From NCBI GenBank assembly GCA_011634665.1, contig WAEK01000015.1, positions 360,001-424,000 of the forward strand: a stretch of 64,000 nucleotides of DNA, in the 5' to 3' direction. How positions within the stretch are numbered: position 1 is the stretch's first letter; every line of letters begins with the position of its first letter. The stretch is from Mortierella sp. BCC40632 (taxonomy: Eukaryota; Mortierellomycota; Mortierellomycetes; Mortierellales; Mortierellaceae). The notes under the pieces are model-generated. The model searched no databases, was not told where the DNA came from, and was given only the letters and a program-made list of their open reading frames with translations. The translations under genes and the position numbers were made by a program. Below, piece after piece: positions 37,519 through 49,157 of this stretch.

Positions 37519-38229
37519 TACCATCCAAAAGAGCAAAGGCACCATCTCTGCAACAATAGAAACAGAAGAACCAGTTGTGTGTTGTGTGCTACTGTCCGGT
37601 CTTGTTCAGATAGCCTTACCTTTTCCCGGCGAACGGACGATCACAAGTGGTTGTGAGCTCGAGCGAGGATGGGGACGTCAATGGAGGTGGTAGTACAGTT
37701 TGGAGCGATTACCACAAAAGCCGGTGTGACCCGGTGGCAAGGATAGGGCGGAGGCAGAGTGGGAGTGGAGGGCGAAGAGAGAGAGAGACAGAGAGTGAGA
37801 GAGAGAGGAGAAGGAAGAAAGCAAGCCCTGGATGGGTGTCTTCGTAGGCTGTTCCTTGAGGTGTCAGAAGGGTCAGAGTGAGGGACGCAGGTCAAGGAAG
37901 GAACCGGCCGTATGGGAGCGAGGCTATACTCGGGCGAAAAAAAAAAAAAAGAGACGGCGGAGAGCGATCAATAAGGGCGCCAACAGATGGGTCAGTCGGG
38001 AACACCAGGTTGGGGGATGCCGGTACGAGCAACACACAGGCAAACAGATGAGAGAGAGAGAGGGAGAGGGGGGAAACGAGTGTCGCTGGCGACGAGCGGA
38101 AACAGATGGGTCAAAGTCGCACAAGTCAACGAGAGAGAGAGAGAGGGGTGGGGAGAATAGAACAAGCGCGAACAAGAATTAGAAGGGCAGAGTTTGCAAA
38201 AAGATGAAAGGTCTAGTGAGAAGGGAGTG

Positions 38230-38261
38230 GAGAGAGAGAGAGAGAGAGAAAGAAAAGGGAG

Positions 38262-38330
<69 letters not shown>
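38230..38330. repeat. (GA)n / (GAAA)n compound microsatellite
   Basis: GA runs at 38231-38249 and 38266-38302, then about six GAAA units. The purines are on the plus strand. Confidence 0.9.
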
Positions 38331-38335
<5 letters not shown>

Positions 38336-39669
38336 CAGAAAGTGGCCAGAGCTGTCGTCCCGCCCGGAAAGAGAAGGAATATCCCACGAGAATGTCCACT
38401 CGCCCAAGACGGGAGAGAGGTATGGGGCTTTCCCTATTCGGGCCAGGACAACCAGGAGAGATTGGGGGTTGGGAGAGAGAGAGAGAGAGAGAGAGAGAAA
38501 ATAAGAGAGAAAATGAGCAGAAAGGAAAGCAGGGAACGCTCCGTGCGTAGGTCCGACTAGGCCCTCATGGGCACAAGATTAGGCCCATCAGATCAGAACA
38601 ACGGACAAAGGCAAGACAGAGACCATCGACTCTGTTGTCGACGTGCGCGAGGGGTCTAGAAAAGAAAGGGAGCCAATGGAGGAGGACAAGCGATGGAGAA
38701 AGAGAACAGGAAGGAGCGAGAGCAAGAGCAGACAAAGAGAGCGAACGAGCATATAGGAAAGAGTACATGCTAGAAGAGGGGAAGGTATCCATAACCTGAT
38801 GCTTGTATGCATCAGTTCTGACGCGTGATGATGTTGCATGCGCTTCTTCCATGTGCGTGCAGCGGGGTTATGAGGCATTGAGGACGCGTTTTCATTGATA
38901 TGAGGAGAAGGTGAAGACGAGGTCGTGTCCTCAAAATGGGCGGGTGTGCCACTGAGGTGAGTCTCCGGGGATCTCTTTCTCTCGTTTAGGCCAATGGGTC
39001 AGCTCCTTTCGGGTTCAAGATAAACTGAGATGACCCAACGTCCAGAGGTGTACTTTTATGCTGGTTGGTGTAAAATGTAGCCACGACTTGTCTCTCAAGG
39101 AGGAGAGGACACAGGCAGGAGACAGACGAGGAGGCAAGGTAAAAAGGAGGTAAAAGAGTAAAGGAGAAGACGGGATACGAAAAAAGATGAACCCGGATAG
39201 CTTGTGGCCAGAAAAATGAAAGTGAAAGAGATAGATAGACAAATAGATAGAGAAATAGAGAGATATAGAGAAGGAGAGAGCGGGAGATTGGGAGTCGGCC
39301 AGGTGAAAAGAGATGGTAATCAAGCCAAAGTAAAAGACAAAGACTAAAGGCGCTGGAAACGAAGACTCCAGAGTCAGGAGTAGACGATGGTTGAGTGTGT
39401 GAGGACCAAGAGGTGAGTGAGAGAGATGAGGAGGAACAAAAGAGGCCACGCTTTGTTTGGACAGTCTCGGCAATGAATATCCTCAATAACACAACATGGG
39501 ATACACACACCAACACAAGCGCGAGTGTGGTCGAACAAGGGTGGTGTTGCAGAAGACGAGGCAAACAATGAGACACGGATCTTTGAGAACAGGCACCAGT
39601 TCCAGTCTTCATAAATGGGCCTATTGGGGCCATGCCAATATGCCAATGACGCGGATCAGGCACTCTAAA

Positions 39670-39688
39670 ATTAAGCCGGAGGCTTAAT
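39670..39688. repeat. Perfect 8-bp inverted repeat with 3-nt loop
   Basis: ATTAAGCC, GGA, GGCTTAAT. It is a compact palindrome in non-coding polypurine DNA. Confidence 0.8.
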
Positions 39689-39856
39689 CTGAACAAGGTT
39701 GTGCTAAGGCTGCCCGGGCTCTCGATCCATGCCCAGGGATACACGGCCCATGCGGCGCACAGCCTAGTATGTGAGCCCAAAGACGGATCCATCAAGGATC
39801 CAGACTGCAGGGCTATGCAGTCAGTCCCAGGAACATCCAGGAACAGAGAGAGAGAG

Positions 39857-39857
<1 letters not shown>

Positions 39858-39887
<30 letters not shown>

Positions 39888-39918
39888 GAAAGAGAAAGAG
39901 AAAGAGAAAGAGAAAGAG
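39858..39918. repeat. (GAAA)n / (GAAAGA)n compound repeat
   Basis: Seven GAAA units followed by about six GAAAGA units on the plus strand. Confidence 0.85.
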
Positions 39919-40231
39919 CGAGCAAGTGAAAGCAAAGCCCAAGATTCGGGATGGAGTGTGTGCAAGGACGGGATCCGGAATGACGCGCCAGCCAAAAGGA
40001 GGAAGATGAAGAGAAAGAAGAGGAGGAGCCTCCACGGTTCATGCCACGCAACTATTTTTAGGTGCATGATGAAAATCCAGGGCGGGGAGAAGGGGTAGGG
40101 AGGCGAGGAAGCCAAGGGCAGGAAGGCAAGGAGGAAGAGGGGTCATGGACTGGGGGGGGGAGAGGGGTTCATGTAGGAGTACGCCATGGTGCTTAGGTTC
40201 ATGTTAAACTTTCTCATTCTTTCTTTTTCCT

Positions 40232-40271
<40 letters not shown>

Positions 40272-40877
40272 TCTGGCAAGCATCGCATGTTGTTTGTTGT
40301 TCAACCACAGCAGCCCACTTTCCAGGGACACAGGTCCCCCTTTTTTTTTTTTTTTTTTGCCAGGCATGGGCATAAAGATCGAGAGAGTTCTCCAAGGGCC
40401 AGACAAAGAGCGAGAGAAGAATGCGGGCAGGGGATTAAAGGGGGCCAGGGACAGTGCAAAAAGACCATGCATTCGGCGCAAGAAAGGTGCAGGCCAACTC
40501 AGGAGGACATAGGCTCTCTTCCCCCTCCTTCCCTCTGCTGTACTGTGGGCAGTATGGGAAAGTCATTGTCAGGAGTTTCGGCCGAGCGTCTTTTTTTTTT
40601 TTCTTCTTCTTCTTCTTCTTCTTTGTTACTAGACAGGGTCAATGTCGGCGACATGGACGGACTAGTAGGTCAGGAGGGAGCGCGATGATTCTGTGGAAGC
40701 ACAGCGCGTCTTACCTTGGTGTGACTGAAGCGTGCTCAGGCAGGGCTGCAGACAGGTGTCGGAGGATTTTCTTTTTGTGTGAAATATTCAGACTAGGGGG
40801 ACAAAGGTCCTTAAGAATGAAGCGGAGCAAAAAGAAAAAAAAAAAAAAAAAAAAAAAGAGCCAGCAGAAAGAAATGG

Positions 40878-40908
40878 CGGTGGTGGTGGTGGTGGTGGTG
40901 GTGGTGGA
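40878..40908. repeat. (GGT)10 trinucleotide repeat
   Basis: Ten consecutive GGT units, non-coding as far as can be seen. Confidence 0.9.
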
Positions 40909-41902
40909 CCAGGACAAGGAACAGGAACAGAAGCAAGAGAGGGCGTGGGTAGAGTGAGGGTGCGAGCTTTGGAAGGGTGTTGGCGGAGGGGTCGACGAAA
41001 GATTCTCTCTCCTTTGCAGGATCCAGGGCAGATAGAGATGGACTTGTCCAGAGCTTTCGCGAAGGAAGTTACTGAGGCTGGATTCGAATACGGGTAGGAT
41101 GGGCAGCGGGTGCGCGCGCAAATGGACAATAGGAAAATGAAATGAATGGAGTCGAATGGGATCGAATCGAATGTGAACCCGAATGTGGGTGATGGAGGAG
41201 CGAGATGAAGAGAGAAAGAGAAGGTGTGTATGTGTTTGTATGTGTGTGCGAGAGAGAGAGAAAAAGAAAAGTGCGCCCGCAAAGAACACAAAGGGGGAGA
41301 ATGAAGAAAAGAAACAATGGTGCACACGTATCGCACCCGTGGACAAATAGCTGTACGTGGGGAGAAAAAGAAAGAAGAAGAAGAAGAAGAAGAAGAAGAG
41401 GAGGAGAGGAGGAGTAGGAGTAGGAGGAGAAGGAGAAGGGGGGGGGGGCGCCAAGGATGTCGTTCGCTCGGGCCCTTGGTCGCCTGGGCGCGGTATGTTC
41501 AATGTGAAAGGGTTCTGACACGCCAAACGTGTGTGAAGATTGACCAACGCGTCACTCTCACTGTCATTGTCATGTCAAGCTCAAGGGCAAAAGGAAAGCA
41601 AATGCAAAGGTGATGGGGGGTGGTTTACTCTTCTACTTTGTCATCTTTATCGTCCCTTGTCCCATCCACTCCAATTCCTCCGTGCTTGATCTTCTTTCGT
41701 TCTTTTCAATCCACAGGAATGCGTGAAGAGACTCAGGCTACGAACCACCCAAACAGCATGCAGCCGTCAAGTCCTGGGGGGGACAACCAGGGGGTAAGCA
41801 GTGAAGGCGGGAGGGGAAAGGTGGGAGGTGGAAAGAGAAAAGGACACAGACTCTTCTTCTTCTATCGGAACTCTCTTCTTGTCTAGTGTCAGCTCATCCA
41901 TC

Positions 41903-41908
<6 letters not shown>

Positions 41909-41940
<32 letters not shown>
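41909..41940. repeat. Poly-T run of about 32 bases
   Basis: Continuous T homopolymer about 550 bases upstream of the helicase start. Confidence 0.9.
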
Positions 41941-42486
41941 CCCAAGTCCAGTAATGCAAATGCAAGGAGGACGACGACGGGAGACATGCTGTGTTGTTGT
42001 CAATAAGTCGGATAGGCACCAACAATTTTCTCCGCATTAGTGGGTCTCATGCACTATGATGCTCTATCCTTCTTCTCTAGTGGACTCTTTTTCCACACTT
42101 GGCTCCTCGATCCCAAGATACCCGGCGGTTTGATTCTAGGGCAAAGAAGTGGTCCGCTTGACGCGAAACCGACTCTCACTTTGCCCAGGTGGCTTTGCAA
42201 AGGTCAAGCCTCCCCCCACCACGCGTCTGTCCTGCTCCTGCTGTTCCTGCCACTGCTGCTCGCTGGTGGAAGTGGTGGTAGTCCAGGGGGGAGAGATGTC
42301 GAATGGAGTTGTCCCAGAGAAAGACTCCATTCAGCCCTGCGGCATCCTCCTACAAGTACCAACGAGTGCAGGACACGAGAAGATCATCTTCCCCTTTCCC
42401 CCCTCTCCTCCTTCTCGCCTCTACTCTGCGTCATTCTATATTTTCCTGTTTAAACATTTCCTCCCAGTCATTAGTGTTTTCGCAGC

Positions 42487-45400
42487 ATGGATCCCGAATT
42501 GTTCTTTAGTAGGAAGGAATGCTTAGTCGGGACCAATTGCATCTCTTGCTCTGAGGAGGGACCCTACTGGCGCTACATGACAAGAAAAGCAGAGATGGCC
42601 TAATCCTTTCATTCATTCATTTCATTCTTTTCTTTTGGTGCCTAATTATGTATAGCTCACCAGGAAAAGCTCGTCCAGGCAGAGCGGGACTTTGAGCTAC
42701 TTGAGATTGATCGTATCTTTTCATCCTGTACTCCAGCCCAACTTGCCAAGAGGGGCCTTGCTATCCTTGGGCTGACAGTCGTCGGCATGAAGACAGGTGC
42801 AGGTGGCAAAAGGTATATTCTGAGAGAGATACGAGAGTATGAATTGAGCAGAGTAGATGTGCCAGTAAAAAAAAAAAAAAAACCAAAAAACAACCAAGAC
42901 TCGATAGCTAATGAATAAAACAAAACTATCAAGTCTAGTTGATCTGGAACTCTCCAGTGCCACAACCACCAGCCCTTCGCTCCCTTCTCACAAATTACGA
43001 GTAGGAGACATTGTTGCACTGGAAGAGCACGGAGCAGGAACAAAAGCAAAGACCATGAAAAGCAATGAGAAAACCAGACGTCTGGAAGGCGTTGTCTATC
43101 GGATCACAGAGTCGACTGTCGTTGTTGCCATCCAGAACAGAAAAGAAGGTGGTGATGAAGAGGAAATCCCCAAGGAAGTCCAAGAGCGCTGTCGATTGTA
43201 AGGACCATCTAACGCGACGTTCACAAAAAAGGACAAGATCAGCAGTAAAAAGAAAAGAAAAAGACTCATGATGTGTTTGATCCTAATGCATAGACTAAAG
43301 CTGGCAAACAACATCACCTATGAGAGGTAAAAAGATCTAGGGCTGTATGCCGTTGAGAAGGAGCATGCTGATCCCAGTGCATCAAACTGCTGCAGGTGGA
43401 GCCCATCGTACTAAGCCGTTTTTTTTTTTTTTTTTTTTTTCATCCTTGGCTCTGCGGATAGAATGCTCTCTCAGATGAAGTTCCTAAAAGGATCGCTTTC
43501 AAAAGCTACTGTCGATAGCATGCCTCAGGCGCTCACGAATGTGCTCTTTGGCAAGCAAGAGCCTACTTTTGACAAGACGTTTGAGGACTTTGAGAACATC
43601 AAATTCTTGGACCCAACCCTGAACTCATCTCAACAGGAAGCGGTCCGATTCGCACTCTCGGCAGAGCAGGTGGCTCTCATTCATGGACCCCCTGGAACAG
43701 GAAAGACTTTTACGCTTGTCGAATTGATTCGACAGCTTGTCCTTCAAAAAAAGCGCGTTCTTGTCTGTGGACCTTCCAACCTGAGTGTCGGTAATGTCAT
43801 TCTTCATCTCTCTTCGAACTTGACTTTACTCCGATGGCCCACTCTCTGGATCAAAAATCCAATTCATCGTGCTCTAACCTGTTTCTTCCTCCTTCCCCTC
43901 TCCAGACAATTTGGTCGAGCGCCTTGCTACGCATCGTTTACAGATTGTGCGTGCGGGACATCCGGCAAGACTCCTCCCATCAGTGCTCGACCACTCCCTA
44001 GATGTACTCTCCCGCACAAGTGACCAGGGGCGAATTGTGTCCGATATCCGTGAAGAATTGGACGAGACCTTTCGAAAGATTCAAAAGTGCAAATTTCGAT
44101 CCGAGAGACGAGCCCTTTATGCAGAGGTGAAGCAACTCAGAAAAGATTTCCGAGAGCGCGAAAGGTCGGTCGTGAAGGACTTGGTTCGAACTGCTCAAGT
44201 GGTTCTGAGTACGCTCAATGGGTGTGCATCCAAGGTCTTGTGGGGCGAGAAATTTGATGTAGTGGTTATTGACGAGGCAACCCAAGCGCTCGAAGGTACA
44301 GGAGCATTTTTTTTTTTGTCCTGTTCTCTGCTTAATTTCTTCAAGAGCTAACAAACCATTTTTGTATTTTGATTTTCAACCGATGGGGACATTGCATGAA
44401 GCTGTAAGTCAAGGAACTGCATAAACGCATACGCATAATCTGATATTTTCAGGCCAAGGCATTGGGCTCTATGCAGTGAGCTCACTGTTCGTTGCTTTTT
44501 TATATTTTAAATTTTCTCTTTCATTTAGGAATGCTGGATTGCCATTGGAAAGGGATCCAAGGTTATCCTAGCTGGAGACCATTTACAATTACCACCAACA
44601 ATCGTTTCCGAAGGTATCTCATCCAAGTCATTTGAAGCGGCAGCAGTTTTGTCCATGACCAAGACTGTGAAAGAGCAACGACGAAAAGTGGCATGGACTG
44701 GAGCCAATGCCTCCTTTGCTGTCCCAGCGCTTGACCTGGAAAAAATCTCAAAGGACCATGACTACTCCTCCTTCTTGCTTTCGACAACCATGTTTGTCCG
44801 ACTTCTTGGATGTTATTCAAAGAACGAGTCTGTGGCCATTAAGAGGACACTTGTGACCCAATATCGAATGAATGAAGGCATCATGGGATTCCCAAGTAAA
44901 CGGCTCTACCAGGGGCTGCTTGTTGCGGACGAATCTTGTAAGGACTGGTTATTGAGGGACTTGCCTGGAGTGGACGATTCGAGTTTGGACAAAAACAAAA
45001 AGGACAACGAGGATACAGATGAGAGCATCTTGGATCAGGCATTGGTGTTCATTGATACAAGCATGGCAATAATGAGAGAAGAATCTGAGGATCAGGAGGG
45101 CGGTTCACAGTCGGGCGGTCTTGACGACAGTAAGCTGAACCGTGGCGAGGCTGCATTGGCTGTGGAGTATATCAAGGCTCTGCTGAGATATGGAGTCCCA
45201 CCATCAGACATTGCCATCATTACACCATATAGTGCGCAGGTACGGTTAAATTACACGAGAAGGGACTCTGGATGGGACAGTTGGCAACAGCGCAGTAGAA
45301 CTAAGACACATGTATTTTTTTTCTTTTCTTTGTTGTTGTCGTTTATAGAACGCATTGCTTCGCCAGTCGCTTCGAGAGGACTATCCCGAAATCGAGATTG

Positions 45401-45749
45401 GAACAGTCGATGGATTCCAAGGGCGTGAAAAGCAGGCTGTGGTTCTAACTCTGGTCCGATCGAATGACGAGGGCGAGGTCGGGTTTTTGTCCGATCGTAG
45501 ACGACTCAATGGTAAAAAAAAAAAAAGACAGGTTCTGTCAAGAAGGTGAATTCTGGTGATCTCTTTTGTCCATGTCATTCATTGGAGCCATTTCTATCTT
45601 TTTCTTTCTTTCCCCTAGTTGCTATGACACGAGCCAAACGGCACCTGTGTGTGATTGGGGACCCAGACACACTTGGAAAAAAGGATGAGTTCTTGAAGGC
45701 ATGGATGGAGTACCTCTCTGAGAATGCCGAAGTTCGATATATGGATTAA
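42487..45749 (+). CDS. HCS1: SMUBP-2 / Hcs1-type superfamily-1B (Upf1-like) DNA/RNA helicase
   Basis: 5'-3' ATP-dependent helicase related to IGHMBP2/SMUBP-2 and yeast Hcs1 (family knowledge). Exons: 42487-42508, 42656-42812, 42934-43197, 43294-43326, 43462-43790, 43906-44295, micro-exon 44402-44403, 44529-45239, 45349-45511, 45619-45749, giving 733 aa. The 22-nt first exon (MDPELFF) joins [17 protein letters not shown], matching the SMUBP-2 N-terminus. [35 protein letters not shown] and [16 protein letters not shown] (Q motif) follow. Walker A GPPGTGKT is at about 234-241, [14 protein letters not shown] is motif II at about 391, and [34 protein letters not shown] and [12 protein letters not shown] are also present. 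The protein stops after the helicase core, with no R3H or AN1 zinc finger, like Hcs1. Frame continuity needs the 2-nt micro-exon; a 56-nt alternative exon 44348-44403 also keeps the frame. Confidence 0.93.
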
Positions 45750-46455
45750 AAGGGCTCATCGATGGATCCACGGAGGCTTCCAATATGCACATCCCTTGTC
45801 AGAGTTAGTGCCGACTCTTTCTCTTAATCCAAGATCGTCTCCTGTGGATTGCAGTGCTCGCACCTCCGTTTTGATAAATCGCGGCGCGATATTTTTCCGA
45901 ATTGTTGGAAAGGTAAACAGGAAAGAGGTACTTTGGCAAGTGCAGGAATAGAAGCAAGAAATAAAAAAAAAAAATAAAAAAAAGATGCATTAGCTCTCCT
46001 GCAGCGGACGGGCCTACCACCTGAGAATGAGGTGTGTCCTATCCTTTCCATGGTTTATCGAGTTTGAAAACAAAGATCTTGGGAAAAAAAAAAAAAATGC
46101 GCGTCGATAATGCACTGTAAACTTCAGAAAGAAGTGTCCGCAGACAGGACGGAGATCGCCTCGAGACGTGAAAGGAAAAAAACACCCAAGGGGCACAGAG
46201 GCGGGCTGAGGGTGGAAATGGAGGAAAGAAGGGAGAAGAAGGTCTACTTGCGATGCAGGAAGAGGGGGGAGGGGGATGGCGGCACGTCCCTAGTCCATCC
46301 GCATGGAATCGACTTTTTGCCGATTCGACGGAGGCATGGCAACATGGCCCTGAGACGTATCCCTAGCAAGTACTGTCGGGAAGGAGAGAAAGCGGGCGTC
46401 GTGGCCGAGCAAGACCGAGAGAGCGCGCCTTCACTGGGGGCAGTATGCGAGAGCA

Positions 46456-46486
<31 letters not shown>

Positions 46487-46888
46487 GCAGAAGCATGGCT
46501 AGGATGGATGGCAGCAACCCCTTGTTTTGCAGTCTTTGCTCTCTTTCTCTGACCGACTCTTGGCGCGGCTCCACCCCAGACTCTAAGGGGAAACAGGAGG
46601 GTTAGGCGGTACTGTAGTACAATGATGCTTGGCGGATTGGATGAGTGTTGTGGATGGAACATGCGAGGAGTGGAGAAGGATGAGTGCCCACAGGTGCACT
46701 GCTGAGGGGAACCATTCCCATGTCTTACACTAGGGCGCGAGCCCCTTCTCACCCCGGGGGGGTGGGGGTGGGAGCGGGGACGGAACCAGCAGAGCCCAGC
46801 TAGGTGAAAGGACGGTTGTTTCTAAGACGCGAGAGGGATAGACGTCTGAGATAGATAATGAAAGAGAGAGAAAGAGAGAGAAAGAGAG

Positions 46889-46919
<31 letters not shown>

Positions 46920-47424
46920 GAAAGAGAAAGAGAGACCTACTTCAGAGCAAAACGACAAAACTCTTTTTTATCTCTCCCGCTCGCTGGCATTTCTACTCAC
47001 TCAGTCTTTCACTCTCTCTCTCTCTCTCTTGTCTCTCTCGTTCTCACTCTCGCTTTCACTCTCTCTCCCACTCTCTCTCACTCTCTCCATTCCCATTCCC
47101 ATTCTCTTCCTTCTCCTTCTCCTCCACTTTGCCATCATCCTCTGATCCCATACCATCATATACACGCAGTCAAAGTATGCTCCTGATCCGTATTAGTTCT
47201 TTCACTCTCACTCTCACTCTCTCTCTCTCTCTCTCTCTTGTCAGAAAGAAAGAGGAGTAGCCCAGTCTGCACACGCCTCCTCTCTCCCTCTCGAAACCCA
47301 ATTGTCTGATCACCCCCATTCCTTGTTTGCTCTGCTTTGCTTCCACCACCTCGTCCAACTCTCTTTCTCAAGGTTGTTGCTCTAAATAATGACACACAAC
47401 CCCATTTTTATATCTTCTTCTTTA

Positions 47425-47425
<1 letters not shown>

Positions 47426-47473
<48 letters not shown>
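47426..47473. repeat. (CA)24 microsatellite
   Basis: Uninterrupted CA dinucleotides over about 48 bases. Confidence 0.95.
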
Positions 47474-47474
<1 letters not shown>

Positions 47475-47789
47475 CACACATTCCCTGTCTGCATGTCTGC
47501 TTCGCTGCGGTGCACATCTCTTTCTCCCGCAAAATGAGCTGCTCTCTTGCCTCCCGCTTTTTTTGTCACAGCCTTTATTTACACACCATACACACGCACG
47601 CACACAAAAGGATAGACGGATAGCGAATAGGCTGGGCTGCCTTGCCGGCAATGACGGCCCTTCCTAGTCTATCCTATTCTCAGCTCGAGAGCGTGTCTAT
47701 CCGCCTGCAAAGATACGTCGGTGTCTGCGTCAGTATCTGTGTCAGTCTCTGTTGCGACCGCGCCAGGCCACGGGCGGCACCTGTACACT

Positions 47790-47824
47790 CTTGTCTTGTC
47801 TTGTCATGTCTTGTCTTGTCTTGC
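47790..47824. repeat. (TTGTC)7 pentanucleotide repeat
   Basis: Seven units of TTGTC, one changed to ATGTC, followed by poly-T. Confidence 0.8.
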
Positions 47825-48955
47825 CCTTTTTTTTTTTTTCTGTCACAGTCTTGATGAAAAAATGAGAAGAGTTGATGCAGTCCTCATTCACAAGAGATTC
47901 ATGCCATTTCTTCATATTTTTATTGTTCTACGTAAAAGGCGTGAATGCACGCGTGTGAGGATGTATGTCTGTGTGATAGAGTGATGGTGTGATAGAGTGA
48001 TAGAGTGTGATAGTGTGATAACGTGTGTATGTGTGTGCGTTCTTGGCTGTGTTGACCAAGATGTCCGTTGTGGGGGAGGAGAAGGATAGGAGGATGGTTT
48101 GTGATATCAATCGATCGCACACACCTTGTATCTCTCTCTCTCTCTCTCTCCTTCTCTTTTCTCCTCTTCTCATCTCTCCTCTCCTCTCCTCCATCACACA
48201 TTGATACCCACACACACATGGGCACAGCTGCAAAAACAGACACAAGGACACAGAGACAAGACACACACACACACAGAGAGAGAATCAGAAGGGCAGGACA
48301 GGGCAGGGCAAGCTTTGTCCTGCTTGTCTTTCTCTCTTTGCCTCTTCTGCCTGTCTGCCTGTCTGCCTTTCTCTCACTCATTCTCTCCTCTGCCCGCTTC
48401 CTTTCTTCTTTCCTTCCAATGTTCCTTCGTTCGCCCGCTCTGCGCTCTCTTGCGTGCTCTCTCCGCCCCGCGTCCCCTCGTCCCCCTTGTCCCCTTCTTT
48501 GTCGCTCTGCCCCTCTCCCCGCCAATGCCATGGTACGACGACGGATCCGATGTTTCAGGACTAACGTTTTTTTTTTCTCTTCTTTCTCTTTTCCCCATGG
48601 TTTGTTTCATGACCTCCTTTTGCATCTCTCTTTTCTGATTGCCAGCGCTTTTTTTTCTTTTTCTTTTCTTTTCTTTTTTCTTTTTTTTTTTGGCTTGCTT
48701 TTTTCTTTTTCTTTATCTTCTTCTTCTCTTCACTTTCTTCTCTTTTTTTCCTCTTCTCCTGTTCCCTCCCCCTTTTTGTTCGCCACAGCCATCTCTCCTG
48801 CGCCCCACCTTCCTCTCCCTGCAGCGACAGCCTCTTTTTTTTTTTTTTTTTTTTTTTTTTCTTCTTCTTTTGCTTTCCTTCTCTTTTTTTTTTCTCTCTC
48901 TCTCTCTCTCTCTCTGTCCGCTCAAGTACTCAAGCATGGACCTCTCCCCGTCTCC

Positions 48956-48987
<32 letters not shown>

Positions 48988-49157
48988 TCACCCCCTCCGC
49001 TCTCACAATCCACAGGACACGTCCGTTCTTCGACCAACTCGACCCCACCTACTGATCGATCGATCCGCTCTTCATCAATCCCCGCCCTGCCCAAAGCCCA
49101 GACCCATTCCCCTAAAACTCAAAAAGAACAGAACAAGGGAAGCATCCCCCAGGAATC

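Larger units (their letters stand above)
36788..42486. other. Low-complexity region between the F-box and helicase genes
   Basis: Left part: divergent upstream DNA of the F-box gene, with poly-A (37144-37179), GAAA and GA repeats. Middle: polypurine DNA (37.7-40 kb) in which all minus frames stay open by composition. Right part, about 41.6-42.5 kb, is the helicase upstream region. Two short exon-like blocks at 41021-41091 and 41717-41793 are noted under findings; no complete gene could be built. Confidence 0.5.
45750..49157. other. Intergenic region between the helicase and G-beta genes
   Basis: No gene recognised. It holds (GA)/(GAAA) DNA (46861-46935), CT blocks, a long AC microsatellite, a TTGTC pentanucleotide repeat and a strongly pyrimidine-rich 600-bp leader (48540-49157) directly before the G-beta ATG. 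Confidence 0.5.

Noticed and set aside
38986..40035. 349-codon minus-strand open frame
   Set aside because: It lies on the complement of polypurine DNA where stop codons are rare. The translation is Phe/Leu/Ser/Pro-rich, includes simple repeats (FLFLFLFLF, SLSLFL) and shows no domain or conserved pattern.
46398..46430. GTCGTGGCCGAGCAAG, similar to the start of a tRNA-Ser/Leu (A box)
   Set aside because: No B box, anticodon arm or acceptor pairing downstream.
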